DNA of 64,000 bases from Methylacidiphilum kamchatkense Kam1 (GCF_007475525.1 NZ_CP037899.1:1922001-1986000), one strand, 5' to 3'; positions 38,290 through 48,791 are shown, counted from the stretch's first letter. The notes: generated by a model not told the origin, from the letters alone. Translations and numbers: made by a program.

Positions 38290-38393
38290 TTAAATAGCCA
38301 GACAAGGCAAAGCAAAGACCAATAGGTTGCCAAAGGATCACGCTCTTTTTTCTAAGCATGCCACAATCATGTAGAAAATGAGGAAAAGAGAAG

Positions 38394-38466
38394 CGCACTC
38401 AGAGGGATTCGAACCCCCAACCCTCGGTTCCGAAGACCGATGCTCTAGCCGTTGAGCTATGAGTGC
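38394..38466 (-). tRNA. tRNA-Arg (anticodon UCG)
   Basis: Seventy-three bases fold as a full cloverleaf. The acceptor stem GCACTCA pairs perfectly with TGAGTGC. The D arm contains AACGGCTA, the anticodon stem is TCGGT/ACCGA around loop CTTCGGA, and the T arm has TTCGAAT. The anticodon is at 38431-38433 and reads UCG, decoding CGA and, by wobble, CGG. No CCA is encoded. It is close to the defence-like pair, and such tRNA sites are common insertion points, though no direct repeat was found. Confidence 0.96.
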
Positions 38467-38572
38467 ATGCAACTAAAAATACAATACTAATGCCACAAAA
38501 GAATGAAAAAGGGAATAGGATAGAATCTATTATTTTCTTGTTAACAATTTTTAAACTTAATAAATTTCAAAC

Positions 38573-41422
38573 TTGATAACAAAACGCAATTTTAGTTTTT
38601 CTCTACAATTTTTGGAAGGAATGTCTAATTTTATTTTCTATTTGGTTTTTTTTCTATGTTTTCCTTTGGTCAATTGTCATCTTCAGGCTTCTCAAAATGA
38701 AAAAGGAATAGACCAAGGTTATAGTTCTACGGGTCTTCGGATTAATTATTCAGAAATACCCGGATATCATGTAGAAGATATAGTTGTAGACACAGATTCA
38801 GGTGAACTCCCTGTCTCTGGAGCTACAGCCATAGCCATAAGCCCAATCGAAGATACCCTTCTACTTTTGACAAGCGGCTACAATAAGCACTTTAACCCAA
38901 ATGGACAAGTCATTCCCGAGCAATCTAAAGAATATGTCTTTATTTACGATATCTCACGCGGCTACCCTCAAAAAATGGCTACGGTGAGTATCCCCAACTC
39001 ATTTATGGGGATCGATTGGAATCCAGATGGGAGGGAATTTTACGTATCCGGCGGAATGGACGATGTCATTTATGCTTTTAAAGGTTTTGAACAACATTGG
39101 TCCTTTTCTCGTCCTCCTCTGAGCCTTAATCATTCGAAAGGAAATGGTATTGAGACCAAACCAGTTGTTTCTGGCCTTCGAGTCAGTCCAGATGGAAAAT
39201 TCCTTGCGGTTGCTAATTTTACTAATGATTCCATTAGCATGATCGATTTGGAAAATTGGAAAAAAATTGGAGAACTCGATCTACGTCCTGGGAAAATCGA
39301 TCCTAGATATGTCGGAACTCCAGGTGGGGAATATCCATTAGATATTGCTTGGATAGGCAAAGACAAAATTTATGTTTCAAGCCTTAGAGATAGAGAAATA
39401 GACATCATAAGCTTCGAAAATAACATCATGAAACTTTCCAAAAGACTGTATCTTCAAGGCCAACCAAATCGAATCATTGTCAATAGCACTTTTAATCGAG
39501 CCTATATTACTGAAGATAATGCTGACCGGCTAACTATTATCGATACAAGCATCGACAAAGTCATAGAATCCATCCCAACAATGGGACAACCTTCCGGAAA
39601 ACTGCTCCAAGGAGCTGCTCCCAATAACCTCTCACTCGATCCCAACGGAAAATTCCTTTATGTCACGAATGGCGGGATGAACTGTCTTTCACTTATCAAA
39701 CTAAGCCCTTATGCTCAAGGGATCACAAAAAAGAACAACCCTCAATCGAAAAGTGAGCTCTTATGTCTCATCCCAACAGGCTGGTATCCTTCTGCCGTAG
39801 GCCTACGATCCGATGGAAAATGGATTTATGTCTGTAATTTTAAAAGCCGATTTGGCCCAAACAACGAACAATGGGAAAAACCAATAGCTTTAAATAACGA
39901 ATTTTTTAAAAAGTGGTTATCGAAAAATCAATTTATCCTACAAAAATACTATTCGACTCTTTTGAGTTTTCCTCAACTCAAAGCTAACACTTATAAAACT
40001 CTTACGGAAGCTGTTATTGAAAATAATCATTTAAAAGAAGATTTCAAAGCGCCACTTTCTCTATTTAGCAAGCTCCACACTCTAGTGCATCACGTCCTTT
40101 ATATTATCAAAGAAAATAGAAGTTACGATCAGCTTTTCGGCGATCTGAAATCGGGTAATGGAGATCCAGATCTTGCGATTTTAGCACCCTATGCCCCCAA
40201 TCACAGGAAACTGGCCACTCAATTCGTCCTTTTAGACAACTTCCTTGATAGTGGAGAAGTGAGCGGCAATGGCTGGCTTTGGAGTACTGCAGCGAGGTCC
40301 TTAGACATCACCGAAAAAACTGTTCCACTCCACTATAGTGGTCGTGGCATCAGTTATGATTGGGAAGGAATGAACAGAAATATTAATATTGGGGAATCAT
40401 CTTTTGAATCCAGAAAAAAAGCTGACCCTCTTTTACCCAAAGATCCAGACATTCTCCCAGGAAATAGCGATATTTCTGCGCCCGATGGACCAGAAGGAGA
40501 GTTAGGGCTGGGATATCTATGGGATGAGGCCATGAGAAGAGGAATCTCCATACGAAATTATGGGTTTTTTGGAGATTTGACTCGATATCATTTGCCCAAA
40601 GATCATCCCTCATTTATTCCTTTAGCCAGGAATCCCTACAAAGAAAATATCGTTCAATTTTTCCCAACTAAGGCTTCTCTAGCTAAAGTCAGTGATCTTT
40701 TTTACCGCGGATTCGACATGAAATACCCAGATTTTTGGAGGTTTAAAGAATGGGAAAGGGAATTTGATGATTTCGTAAAAAATCACAATCTTCCCACGCT
40801 GGAACTCATAAGGCTTCCACACGATCATTTTGGATTATTTGGTCAAGGAATAGATAAAATTGATACAGTAGAAACTCAGATGGCAGACAACGATTATGCC
40901 CTTGGACTCATTGTTGAAAAGATCGCCCATAGCCCTTATAAAGATGACACTCTTATTTTCGTGATTGAAGACGATGCGCAAAATGGGGTTGACCATGTGG
41001 ATGCCCATCGAAGCATAGCTCTGATTATTGGACCATATGTTAAACAAGGAATTACTATCTCAACTAGATACACGACAATTAATCTTATCAAGACCATTGA
41101 AAAAATTCTTGGTATAGGTCCATTATCCGTTTACGACCAATTTTCTCAACCTATGAGCAATATCTTTGACCTGAAACAAAAAAACTGGTCTTATACTGCC
41201 ATCGTTCCTGAAATATTGAACACGACCGATCTTCCTCTTCCGAATAAAAAACCAATCCAACATGCAGTACATGACAGCGCGTTCTGGAACGCGTTGATGT
41301 CAGAAGAAGATTTTTCTAAAGAAGATAAATTGGATGTAGATCGCTTTAATAAAGCTTTGTGGATAGGGTTGAAAGGAAACAATCAACCCTATCCTCATTT
41401 AAAGTTAAAAAATAAGAACTAA
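38573..41422 (+). CDS. YncE-like beta-propeller fused to alkaline-phosphatase-like phosphoesterase
   Basis: Secreted or envelope protein of up to 949 residues. An N-terminal signal-like segment (best from the ATG at 38621, MSNFIFYL) is followed by YncE-type blades (about residues 60-440) with repeated SPDGKFLAVAN- or DPNGKFLYVTN-like stretches. The C-terminal half (about 510-930) is a phosphoesterase of the PF04185 type, with KENRSYDQLFG at its start and metal-binding aspartate/histidine in IEDDAQNGVDHVDAHRS. The longest frame starts at TTG 38573. It could release phosphate or lipid headgroups outside the cytoplasm; the substrate is unknown. Confidence 0.85.
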   Translation: MITKRNFSFSLQFLEGMSNFIFYLVFFLCFPLVNCHLQASQNEKGIDQGYSSTGLRINYSEIPGYHVEDIVVDTDSGELPVSGATAIAISPIEDTLLLLTSGYNKHFNPNGQVIPEQSKEYVFIYDISRGYPQKMATVSIPNSFMGIDWNPDGREFYVSGGMDDVIYAFKGFEQHWSFSRPPLSLNHSKGNGIETKPVVSGLRVSPDGKFLAVANFTNDSISMIDLENWKKIGELDLRPGKIDPRYVGTPGGEYPLDIAWIGKDKIYVSSLRDREIDIISFENNIMKLSKRLYLQGQPNRIIVNSTFNRAYITEDNADRLTIIDTSIDKVIESIPTMGQPSGKLLQGAAPNNLSLDPNGKFLYVTNGGMNCLSLIKLSPYAQGITKKNNPQSKSELLCLIPTGWYPSAVGLRSDGKWIYVCNFKSRFGPNNEQWEKPIALNNEFFKKWLSKNQFILQKYYSTLLSFPQLKANTYKTLTEAVIENNHLKEDFKAPLSLFSKLHTLVHHVLYIIKENRSYDQLFGDLKSGNGDPDLAILAPYAPNHRKLATQFVLLDNFLDSGEVSGNGWLWSTAARSLDITEKTVPLHYSGRGISYDWEGMNRNINIGESSFESRKKADPLLPKDPDILPGNSDISAPDGPEGELGLGYLWDEAMRRGISIRNYGFFGDLTRYHLPKDHPSFIPLARNPYKENIVQFFPTKASLAKVSDLFYRGFDMKYPDFWRFKEWEREFDDFVKNHNLPTLELIRLPHDHFGLFGQGIDKIDTVETQMADNDYALGLIVEKIAHSPYKDDTLIFVIEDDAQNGVDHVDAHRSIALIIGPYVKQGITISTRYTTINLIKTIEKILGIGPLSVYDQFSQPMSNIFDLKQKNWSYTAIVPEILNTTDLPLPNKKPIQHAVHDSAFWNALMSEEDFSKEDKLDVDRFNKALWIGLKGNNQPYPHLKLKNKN

Positions 41423-41449
41423 AAATGCTTTCGACAAAGAAATTAGAAA

Positions 41450-41791
41450 TTAAGGAATAATTTCAGCATCTTCAATCAAATGATACCCGTCGGCACTGAC
41501 CAATTTGCCTTTGACCGTGACTTTTTGGTCGGCATACTTTGCGGCTTCTTTTCCTATCGGCTTATGCTCTCCAACAATAATATATAATTTTCCATCTTCT
41601 CCCTTCAACCCAGGGGGCAAACCAGCATTAAGACAAGTACGGCCACATTTCATGTGCTTTTCACCCCGAGCAGCATGATCGATATAACAGACCAAATCGA
41701 CTAGTTCTCCTTTTACAGTTACCTGTTCAGCTGCAAACAACCAAGAGCCCTGAAAAGCAACAAGAACAAGAGCAAAAATAATCTTTTTCAA
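41450..41791 (-). CDS. small secreted Cys/His-containing protein
   Basis: A 113-residue protein with a clear signal peptide (residues 1-20, ending near LFAAEQ). The mature part has VDLVCYIDHAARGEKHMKCG, where cysteines and histidines are spaced like a metal or heme site, plus one more cysteine shortly after. Two similar beta-type segments (VKGELVDL and VKGKLVSA) suggest an OB-like fold. The family is not named with confidence; a periplasmic metal- or redox-related role is inference. It converges on the large phosphoesterase gene, with 27 bases between the stops. Confidence 0.65.
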   Translation of the reverse strand: MKKIIFALVLVAFQGSWLFAAEQVTVKGELVDLVCYIDHAARGEKHMKCGRTCLNAGLPPGLKGEDGKLYIIVGEHKPIGKEAAKYADQKVTVKGKLVSADGYHLIEDAEIIP

Positions 41792-41948
41792 TGCTTACCT
41801 CCTTGAGAATTAGTAATTTATAAATTTTTTCATACCATGGTATTTGCTCAAAATAAACATAATTTTTTTAAAAAATGGACATGAAACCTTATTTCTAAAT
41901 GTTAAACTATTGCAAGCTTATATCAGGCAAGTCGAATCCTTTGCTTGA

Positions 41949-42812
41949 ATGAACCAACAAAAGCAGATTAACCTCTTTGTTAGCTTAAGCATTCTGGTCA
42001 ATTTCCTTTTGGCTGCTGGAAAAATTTCTTTTGGGCTTAGTGGCCATTCCTTTGCTTTAATAGCCGATGGTCTAGAATCTTTGGCTGATATAGGTTCTTC
42101 ATTTCTTGTATGGTTTGGAATAAAAATTTCTCAAATTCCTCCTGACCCTGACCATCCTTTTGGCCATGGGAAAGCTGATCCTATCGCCGCATTCATTGTC
42201 TCCATACTCCTTATGCTTTGCACCCTATTCGTATCCATCGAAGCCATAAAAAACTTATGGGTTCCCACTCCCTTGCCTTCCCTCTATACCCTTCCTGCTA
42301 TTGGCATGATCGTCATTATAAAAGAGATTTTTTATAGAATCTTTAAGAAACTTGGAGAAAATACCGGCAGTCTTGTTTTATGTGCTGATTCCTGGCATCA
42401 TCGCTCCGACGCATTATCTTCTCTGGCCGCCTTTTTGGGAATTCTTCTTGCAGTCGTTACAGAGTTAAAACAGGCGGACAGTATCGCAGCGATCGTATCA
42501 GCTATAATCATTTTTTGGAACAGTATTCATCTTATTAGACCTTCTTTCCTTGAAATGATGGATACGGCTCCCTCAAAGAACATTGAACAGAAAATCCGAA
42601 ATCTCGCAGAAGAAGTTCCAGGAGTCATAAAGATTGAAAAATGTCGGATTCGCAAAAGTGGCCAAGGTCTCCTGATGGATATCCATGTGATGGTACCCGG
42701 CTCGCTAACAGTCAGAGAAGGACATATTATCGGTCATAAGGTTAAAGATAAACTCTGTGCTTCCCCGATGAATATTACCGATGTGGTCGTCCATATCGAA
42801 CCAGTAGAGTAA
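41949..42812 (+). CDS. cation diffusion facilitator transporter
   Basis: Divalent metal exporter of 287 residues driven by proton exchange. Membrane helices fill residues about 8-180. The metal-site motifs are the SLADIGSS region in helix 2 and ADSWHHRSDALSS in helix 5, and HPFGHGKAD marks the loop after helix 2. A cytoplasmic ferredoxin-like C-terminal domain follows (GHIIGHKV). It is probably a Zn, Fe or Mn exporter; the ion cannot be told. It is divergent from the small secreted protein. Confidence 0.87.
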   Translation: MNQQKQINLFVSLSILVNFLLAAGKISFGLSGHSFALIADGLESLADIGSSFLVWFGIKISQIPPDPDHPFGHGKADPIAAFIVSILLMLCTLFVSIEAIKNLWVPTPLPSLYTLPAIGMIVIIKEIFYRIFKKLGENTGSLVLCADSWHHRSDALSSLAAFLGILLAVVTELKQADSIAAIVSAIIIFWNSIHLIRPSFLEMMDTAPSKNIEQKIRNLAEEVPGVIKIEKCRIRKSGQGLLMDIHVMVPGSLTVREGHIIGHKVKDKLCASPMNITDVVVHIEPVE

Positions 42813-42979
42813 TATGCTTCCTGCTCCGTTGATAGGGTCGACTAGGATAGGATTAATTCCACTGGTGCCATTTCTTTATCCCTCCATACGTATCCTAAAG
42901 ATCATAGAGCAACTAAGCTTGGCAAATCCATTTTAAACTTGCCTTCTTGTTTGTATTGGGAACTTTCTGTTCCCCTCTC

Positions 42980-43789
42980 TTAAACATTGACAGCTGTAGA
43001 GAAAGCTCGGCTGTATTTTAGAGAAAGCGGGTGTCTTGGACCAAGATATCGAAATAAGCTACGAACCGCCTTTAAGACTAATCCTTCTCCAATGTTCTTA
43101 TTTATATGCAACAGAGAAATCCAATGAAACAGTCCTTTTTCTATATCCAATTTTTTGATTGCTTCCAGGCCCTCCACAAAACGTTTTTTTTCATCAGTTT
43201 CACCCAATTTTTCTATTTCCTCACCAAGCAACAAAGTTCCAAGACATTTGATTGCCTCATAGGAAAATGGATCTTCCGATTCCATTTCTGGTTGAAGAAC
43301 TGCCAACGCTTTTTGCGGATCGGACAAAAGAAGGAATTTCGCATAGATTAAAAACTCCTGGGGATTCTCTGGCTTTTCCTTTTCTTTTTCAAAAGCCACA
43401 AGCGCCTCATGGAACTTCCCTTGCTCAAATAAATCGAGGGCTGTTTTCCATTTTATCTTCAGCGCCTTTTGATTCAAATTTTTCTCCAGCCAACTTTTAA
43501 TTGCTGCTTTAGGTTGTAACCCAATGAAGCGGTCTTTTTCCTCACCATCAATAAATATCCTCACATCGGGAATTCCACTCACTCCGTACGCTACAGCCAC
43601 TGCTTCTTGTTCATCTACATTCACTTTTGCTAGATCCCATTTTCCTTGCGCTTCGACTGCCAACTCTTCTAGCAGAGGAGACAACATGCGGCATGGACCG
43701 CACCATGCTGCCCAAAAGTCCACAACAACAGGGATAGTTTTGCTTCTATCGATAACCTCTTTTTCAAAGTCGTTTACATCGAAAATCAT
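42980..43789 (-). CDS. thioredoxin-domain co-chaperone (CnoX/YbbN-like)
   Basis: A 269-residue protein with an N-terminal thioredoxin fold (WAAWCGPCRM, active-site CGPC, and a cis-proline region GIPDV) and a C-terminal tetratricopeptide-like helical region. This is the CnoX/YbbN layout. Such proteins hold unfolded substrates and pass them to chaperones. Unlike E. coli CnoX (SXXC), the redox CGPC motif is intact, so disulfide reduction is likely. It starts 10 bases after the methyltransferase gene. Confidence 0.85.
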   Translation of the reverse strand: MIFDVNDFEKEVIDRSKTIPVVVDFWAAWCGPCRMLSPLLEELAVEAQGKWDLAKVNVDEQEAVAVAYGVSGIPDVRIFIDGEEKDRFIGLQPKAAIKSWLEKNLNQKALKIKWKTALDLFEQGKFHEALVAFEKEKEKPENPQEFLIYAKFLLLSDPQKALAVLQPEMESEDPFSYEAIKCLGTLLLGEEIEKLGETDEKKRFVEGLEAIKKLDIEKGLFHWISLLHINKNIGEGLVLKAVRSLFRYLGPRHPLSLKYSRAFSTAVNV

Positions 43790-43799
43790 AAAGTTCCTT

Positions 43800-44456
43800 T
43801 TAGCTTTTCTTTCTAGCGATCACAACTCCATCGGCTATAGGAAGGAGTACCGATTCAATTCTGGTATCGTTGCTTAGTTTGTCGTTGAGCCTATTCAAAA
43901 CAAGGGCATCTTTGTCAGATTTTTCAGAACAAAGCACTCTTCCTCTCCAAAACATATTGTCAAGTAGCCCATTCTGTCGCATTTTAGGCAATAACAATTC
44001 ATAATAATTTTCATAATTTTCTTTATCCGCATCAATAAAAGCGAAATCAAACCGTACCTCCTCTTCCAATTCTTGAATGGTTTTTAATGCAGGACCAAGC
44101 TTCGCTTCTATTTTATGCTCCAACCCAGCTTCTTTCCAACATTTATAAGCCAATGCAATCCACTGAGGATTGATCTCACAACCAACAAGCTTCCCATATT
44201 GGGGGAATGCTCTGGCAATGGCTATGGAACCAATCCCTGTAAAGGTTCCCACTTCTATCGCAGTCTTTGCATTACATGCTGCAACCAGTATCGAGAGGAA
44301 ACTTTCTTCTTCGGGAGGAATAGCCATTTCGGAAATTTCTCCTAATGCCATGGTCTCGCTCCGAAGCTTTTGCATTAAAGGATCGGAAGCATAAGTCCTA
44401 TGACAAACGGCGTAATCGTAAAGTTCTTTGGTTATGGGATAAAAAGTCAAGCTCAT
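43800..44456 (-). CDS. O-methyltransferase (caffeoyl-CoA type, class I SAM)
   Basis: SAM-dependent methyltransferase of 218 residues. EVGTFTGIGSIAIARAFP is the SAM-binding motif I and IDADKENYENYY the metal-binding post-motif typical of catechol/caffeoyl-CoA O-methyltransferases; the latter is also seen in bacterial enzymes of unknown substrate. It is in a tight row of aroK, proC, this gene and the thioredoxin gene. The substrate is unknown. Confidence 0.85.
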   Translation of the reverse strand: MSLTFYPITKELYDYAVCHRTYASDPLMQKLRSETMALGEISEMAIPPEEESFLSILVAACNAKTAIEVGTFTGIGSIAIARAFPQYGKLVGCEINPQWIALAYKCWKEAGLEHKIEAKLGPALKTIQELEEEVRFDFAFIDADKENYENYYELLLPKMRQNGLLDNMFWRGRVLCSEKSDKDALVLNRLNDKLSNDTRIESVLLPIADGVVIARKKS

Positions 44457-44473
44457 TCTCAGATTTTCTTTAT

Positions 44474-45346
44474 TTATTTTAAGCTGACTTCCAATGCTTC
44501 AGCCTTTTTCTTTGCCGCTTCTATCGCTTCCAGTAAAATATCTTCCCACCCCTTTCGAACCATCACTTGAGTCGCTGCTTCTGTAATTCCACGTGGTGTT
44601 TTGACTTCAGAAAGGAGTTTTTCAGGGGATCTCTTTGTTTCCATTAGCAGTGAAAGAGTCCCTAAAACCATCTCATTCATTAATTGAATCGCCTCCAAAT
44701 CTGGAAATCCATAGGCTTTCGCTTGTTCTATTAACCCTATCATAAGCATACAGACATAAGCCGGGCCACACCCAACTAATGCAGTTGCTGCCGCCATAAG
44801 ATCTTCACTAATCAGAATAGGATGGCCTAGTAGGGAAAATAAATAATGGATCAGGCTAACCATCTTCCTATTCTTTGTATCCTCATCCCTATTTAAAGCA
44901 TAAGGGATCACTCCTTTGCCAATTTGACAAGGAAGATTTGGCATTGCTCGAACCACCATGCAATGGGATAAAAGTTGGGTAATGTCTTTTATTGTCAAAC
45001 CAGCGACAACCGAAACGAAAACTTTAGATGCCATTAGGGCACTGATTTCTCGTAAAACCTCTTCTGCTTGGGGTGGTTTCACACATAAAAATACCACATC
45101 GGTATGATTAACTAACTCCCGATTGTCCAGGGTGGTATGGATTTTATGGCCCTCAAATTCTTCTAAAAAGGATTGAATGCTCCCTTTGGAACGCCCAGAA
45201 ACCCATATTGGAGTTTCTAAGCTCATTTTGTTATTCCTTAAAAACCCGTGCACTAGCGCCTTAGCCATTTTTCCAGAACCAACAAAGCCTATACGCGAAT
45301 GGCTTAGCCACTTTTTTTCTCCGTTGCTCTGATCCAATGACTCCAT
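44474..45346 (-). CDS. proC: pyrroline-5-carboxylate reductase
   Basis: Last step of proline synthesis, reducing pyrroline-5-carboxylate with NAD(P)H (290 residues). The dinucleotide motif is [16 protein letters not shown], and [23 protein letters not shown] and TPRGITEAA are family signatures. The longest frame starts at 45346 and overlaps the end of aroK by 43 bases, so the two are likely coupled. No other start is obvious before the Rossmann motif. Confidence 0.92.
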   Translation of the reverse strand: MESLDQSNGEKKWLSHSRIGFVGSGKMAKALVHGFLRNNKMSLETPIWVSGRSKGSIQSFLEEFEGHKIHTTLDNRELVNHTDVVFLCVKPPQAEEVLREISALMASKVFVSVVAGLTIKDITQLLSHCMVVRAMPNLPCQIGKGVIPYALNRDEDTKNRKMVSLIHYLFSLLGHPILISEDLMAAATALVGCGPAYVCMLMIGLIEQAKAYGFPDLEAIQLMNEMVLGTLSLLMETKRSPEKLLSEVKTPRGITEAATQVMVRKGWEDILLEAIEAAKKKAEALEVSLK

Positions 45347-45831
45347 AAAAGTTCTCCCAGCTGTTCAATTGATTTTCCATCAACCTCAATTTCCATGTCT
45401 GCTGCCTTATAAAGGGATTCTCTTTCCTTCAATAACTTTTCTAATGTCATTTTTGGATTTTTCCCAAAAAGAAGAGGTCTATCCGTTTTATCTTGTAGCC
45501 TTGACCAAAGCAGTTCCAAAGAGGCTTGAAGATAAAAAAGAAACCCATGCTCTTTTAAAAGAGAGAGGTTAGATGGATTTAGTAAAGTCCCTCCTCCCGT
45601 AGCAATCACTCCGGGAGGAGAGGAAATGACTTGGTAAACCATTTCCATTTCCTTTTTCCTGAAATACTCGCCTCCTTTCGTGGCGAAGATTTCAGCTATT
45701 GTTGCCTTTTCTGCTTCTTCTATCATCCGATCCAAATCATAAAAGGGAATCGCTTTTTCTTGGGAAAGCCAGGATCCAACGCTAGACTTTCCAGCCCCCA
45801 TCATCCCCACAAGTACAATGTGTCTTGGCAT
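45304..45831 (-). CDS. aroK: shikimate kinase
   Basis: Phosphorylates shikimate in the common aromatic pathway (175 residues). The P-loop is [11 protein letters not shown], the shikimate-binding segment includes DLDRMIEEA and GGEYFRKKE, and GGGTLL is the third motif. It heads a four-gene minus-strand unit. aroC lies 255 bases away on the other strand, so two shikimate-pathway genes are divergent neighbours. Confidence 0.94.
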   Translation of the reverse strand: MPRHIVLVGMMGAGKSSVGSWLSQEKAIPFYDLDRMIEEAEKATIAEIFATKGGEYFRKKEMEMVYQVISSPPGVIATGGGTLLNPSNLSLLKEHGFLFYLQASLELLWSRLQDKTDRPLLFGKNPKMTLEKLLKERESLYKAADMEIEVDGKSIEQLGELLWSHWIRATEKKSG

Positions 45832-46085
45832 ACCCTAAAATCCGTTTTTTAAATTATATCTTTTTTAAAGTAAATAGAAAGAAAGAGACCCTTTACTACC
45901 ATTTATTTTTTTATAAACTCAAGATGCCTATCCTTTATGAGCAACGGTGTTTAAAAAAAATTTTAGCTCAAGATTTTCTGTAGCGATTATTAGAAATTGA
46001 ACCTAGTATGAATAGGAGAATGGGTTTTTAAGCCTTAAAATATCCAAGCCATTTACATTTATTAGGACGATACCATCATATATAT

Positions 46086-47174
46086 ATGCCCAATACCTTC
46101 GGACATTTATTTCGCATAACTACCTGGGGCGAATCTCATGGCAAAGGAGTGGGAGTCGTTGTAGACGGCTGTCCATCAAACATTCCTCTGACTGAATCAG
46201 ACATCCAGAAGGAACTCGATCGCAGAAGACCTGGACAAAGTAAAATCACTACCCAGAGGAAGGAAAAAGATATTGCTGAAATTCTGTCTGGTACCTTTAA
46301 TGGGATGACTTTAGGAACCCCTATCCTAATTTTAGTAAGAAATGAAGATGCCCGTCCAGAAGCCTACGCTGAGATGGAGCATATTTATAGGCCATCGCAT
46401 GCGGATTATACCTATCAAATCAAGTATGGCATTCGTAATTGGCAAGGGGGTGGGAGAGCCTCTGCCAGGGAAACTGTAGGCAGAGTCGCAGGAGGGGCGG
46501 TTGGCGGAAAGCTCCTTGAAGTCCTCTACCCTTCCTTAGAAGTTATTGCATGGGTATCAGAGGTTCATGGAGTCAAATCCTTTTGTGATCCTAATAAAAT
46601 TACCAAAGAAACAATTGAATCGAACATATTACGATGGCCCGATTCAGAAAATTTTGATAATGCCTTAAAAGAAGTGGAAAAAGCACAGAAAGAAGGGGAT
46701 ACGGTCGGGGGAGTGATTGACTGTGTAGTTCGTGGGATGCCTCCTGGCCTAGGGGAACCTGTTTTTGATAAGCTGGAAGCTGACTTAGCAAAAGCAATGC
46801 TTAGCTTACCTGCTTCAAAAGGCTTTGAAATCGGTTCTGGCTTCCAAGCGGCCAGAATGAGAGGCTCTGAGCATAACGATCCTTTTTATATGGAAGGCAA
46901 AAGGGTAAGAACGTATACGAACTGGAGTGGCGGAGTCCAAGGGGGCATAAGTAATGGGGAAAATCTTTTTTTTCGTGTGGCTTTTAAACCGGTGGCCACT
47001 TTAGCCAAAGAGCAAAAGACAGTGACAGTGGATGGAGAAGAAGTTCTTTTACGGGCAAGAGGTAGACACGATCCGTGTGTATTGCCCAGAGCTGTTCCAA
47101 TCGTTGAAGCGATGACTAAGCTGGTTTTGGCTGATCACGCTTTAAGACAAAAAGTACTGGATTGTAGACCATAA
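46086..47174 (+). CDS. aroC: chorismate synthase
   Basis: Makes chorismate from EPSP using reduced FMN (362 residues). The N-terminal [21 protein letters not shown] and the mid-protein [18 protein letters not shown] motif are diagnostic, and [16 protein letters not shown] follows near residue 255. The full normal length is present. Only 66 bases separate it from the frame of plsY. Confidence 0.96.
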   Translation: MPNTFGHLFRITTWGESHGKGVGVVVDGCPSNIPLTESDIQKELDRRRPGQSKITTQRKEKDIAEILSGTFNGMTLGTPILILVRNEDARPEAYAEMEHIYRPSHADYTYQIKYGIRNWQGGGRASARETVGRVAGGAVGGKLLEVLYPSLEVIAWVSEVHGVKSFCDPNKITKETIESNILRWPDSENFDNALKEVEKAQKEGDTVGGVIDCVVRGMPPGLGEPVFDKLEADLAKAMLSLPASKGFEIGSGFQAARMRGSEHNDPFYMEGKRVRTYTNWSGGVQGGISNGENLFFRVAFKPVATLAKEQKTVTVDGEEVLLRARGRHDPCVLPRAVPIVEAMTKLVLADHALRQKVLDCRP

Positions 47175-47255
47175 AGTGTGTAAGAATGCTCTTTTTTAAT
47201 GAACCATTCCCTTTCGATTACGTATGTTCTAGCATTTTAATTGCGTCGGCTCATT

Positions 47256-47894
47256 ATGAGTTCAACAGCTATTTCACCACTTTTGCTTGTTAGTGGCATC
47301 CTCCTTTCTTTTCTTTGCGGCTCCATTCCATTCGGTTTTCTTCTAGGCAAAGCTAAGGGGATTGATATTAGGCTGTTGGGCAGCAAAAACATTGGAGCCA
47401 CTAATGTTGGTAGGATTTTGGGTTGGAAATGGGGCCTTTTAGTTTTTTTGCTCGACTTTTTAAAAGGCTTTCTCCCTGTTTTTCTTATTCGGTTTCATTT
47501 CGATGTTCATCAAACCTCTTCAGATCTTTTTGCTCTGATTTGTGGTCTTGCTTCTATAATTGGTCATAACTTTACCCCTTGGTTAAAGGGCAAGGGAGGC
47601 AAAGGAATAGCAACCTCAGCCGGTGTCCTCTTAGCCCTTATGCCCAAGGTGTTCCTCCTGCTTCTGATTGCTTGGTTCGGTATCTTGTTTTTTACCCGCA
47701 TTGTATCGATCAGCTCGATCTGTGCTGCTTTGTTCTTTCCCTTCTTTACCTTTATCCTCTATCCAAACAATCCTTTATTCTTCTTTTTTTCCATTGTCGC
47801 TTCTTTTCTTGCTATATGGAGACATAGATCAAACATAAAAAGAATTTTCAATGGGACTGAACCAAAACTGAATTTTTCAAAACAAAACAAATGA
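47256..47894 (+). CDS. plsY: glycerol-3-phosphate acyltransferase
   Basis: Integral membrane acyltransferase that transfers acyl from acyl-phosphate to glycerol 3-phosphate, starting phospholipid synthesis. I choose the ATG at 47256 (212 residues) over an upstream TTG. Conserved cytoplasmic loops are GSIPFGFLLGK with GSKNIGATNVGR, HNFTPWLKGKGGKG, and a third near the end. The stop overlaps the gpsA start (ATGA), which fits shared use of glycerol 3-phosphate. Confidence 0.92.
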   Translation: MSSTAISPLLLVSGILLSFLCGSIPFGFLLGKAKGIDIRLLGSKNIGATNVGRILGWKWGLLVFLLDFLKGFLPVFLIRFHFDVHQTSSDLFALICGLASIIGHNFTPWLKGKGGKGIATSAGVLLALMPKVFLLLLIAWFGILFFTRIVSISSICAALFFPFFTFILYPNNPLFFFFSIVASFLAIWRHRSNIKRIFNGTEPKLNFSKQNK

Positions 47895-48778
47895 AGATCG
47901 GTATCCTAGGCCAGGGGAAGTGGGGGAAAACGATAAAAAAACTCCTTGCAGAAAATGGCCATGAACCTTTCGGCTTTCATCATACGGATCATCCGTGGGA
48001 ACAACAACTTGACTGTCTTTGTATTGCTATTCCTGTTCAGCACATTCGACAAACTCTTCTTCGGTTTCCTAATCCAGAGTGTCCAGTCATAAGTCTAAGT
48101 AAAGGATTGGAGATCACCACGGGCAAGAGAGTCACGGAAATCATCAAAGATGTATGGAAAAATGAGAATGTAGGAGCTCTTTCGGGCCCTACCTTTTCAG
48201 AAGAAATCTCTGCTGGACTTCCAGCAGCCGCAGTCGTAGCATCTGAAAAAGAAGCTCTAGGAATATTTTTCCAAAATATTTTTCATTCGAGAACCTTTCG
48301 CGTTTATCGGACCACCGATCTGGTGGGGGTAGAACTAGGAGGCGCGCTTAAAAATGTTTATGCGATTGCTGGAGGCCTTTGCTATGGACTGGCTCTAGGG
48401 GACAATGCTCATGCCTCCCTTTTGACTCGATCCTTAGCAGAAATGACCAGACTAGGAGTGACTGCAGGCGGGAAAGCTGAGACTTTCTTTGGTCTTAGTG
48501 GTGTAGGAGATCTCTTGCTTACGGCTAGCAGCATGAAAAGTAGGAATTTTAGGCTTGGGATGAGAATAGCTTCTGGCATTCCTTTGACTAAGGCTTTGTC
48601 AATGGAATCAACCGTTATAGAAGGATATCCAACGGCTTTTTCCGTTTACAAAAGCGCTCTTTTTTCTAAACAAAAAAAACCAGTCGCCGATGAAGTCTAC
48701 AAGATACTCTACGAGGGCAAGAACATTCAAGCTTCAGTAATGGATCTTTTGAGACGGCAAGTCGGTGAAGAAGACTAG
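47891..48778 (+). CDS. gpsA: glycerol-3-phosphate dehydrogenase [NAD(P)+]
   Basis: Reduces dihydroxyacetone phosphate to glycerol 3-phosphate for phospholipids (295 residues, somewhat short). The N-terminal motif is ILGQGKWGKTI, a slightly unusual version of GxGxWGTA. SLSKGLE, SGPTFSEE, the catalytic lysine in GGALKNVYAIAGG and GVGDLLLTASS are present. It overlaps plsY by four bases, coupling substrate supply to the acyltransferase. Confidence 0.93.
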   Translation: MKIGILGQGKWGKTIKKLLAENGHEPFGFHHTDHPWEQQLDCLCIAIPVQHIRQTLLRFPNPECPVISLSKGLEITTGKRVTEIIKDVWKNENVGALSGPTFSEEISAGLPAAAVVASEKEALGIFFQNIFHSRTFRVYRTTDLVGVELGGALKNVYAIAGGLCYGLALGDNAHASLLTRSLAEMTRLGVTAGGKAETFFGLSGVGDLLLTASSMKSRNFRLGMRIASGIPLTKALSMESTVIEGYPTAFSVYKSALFSKQKKPVADEVYKILYEGKNIQASVMDLLRRQVGEED

Positions 48779-48791
48779 CCGAATCAACGGC

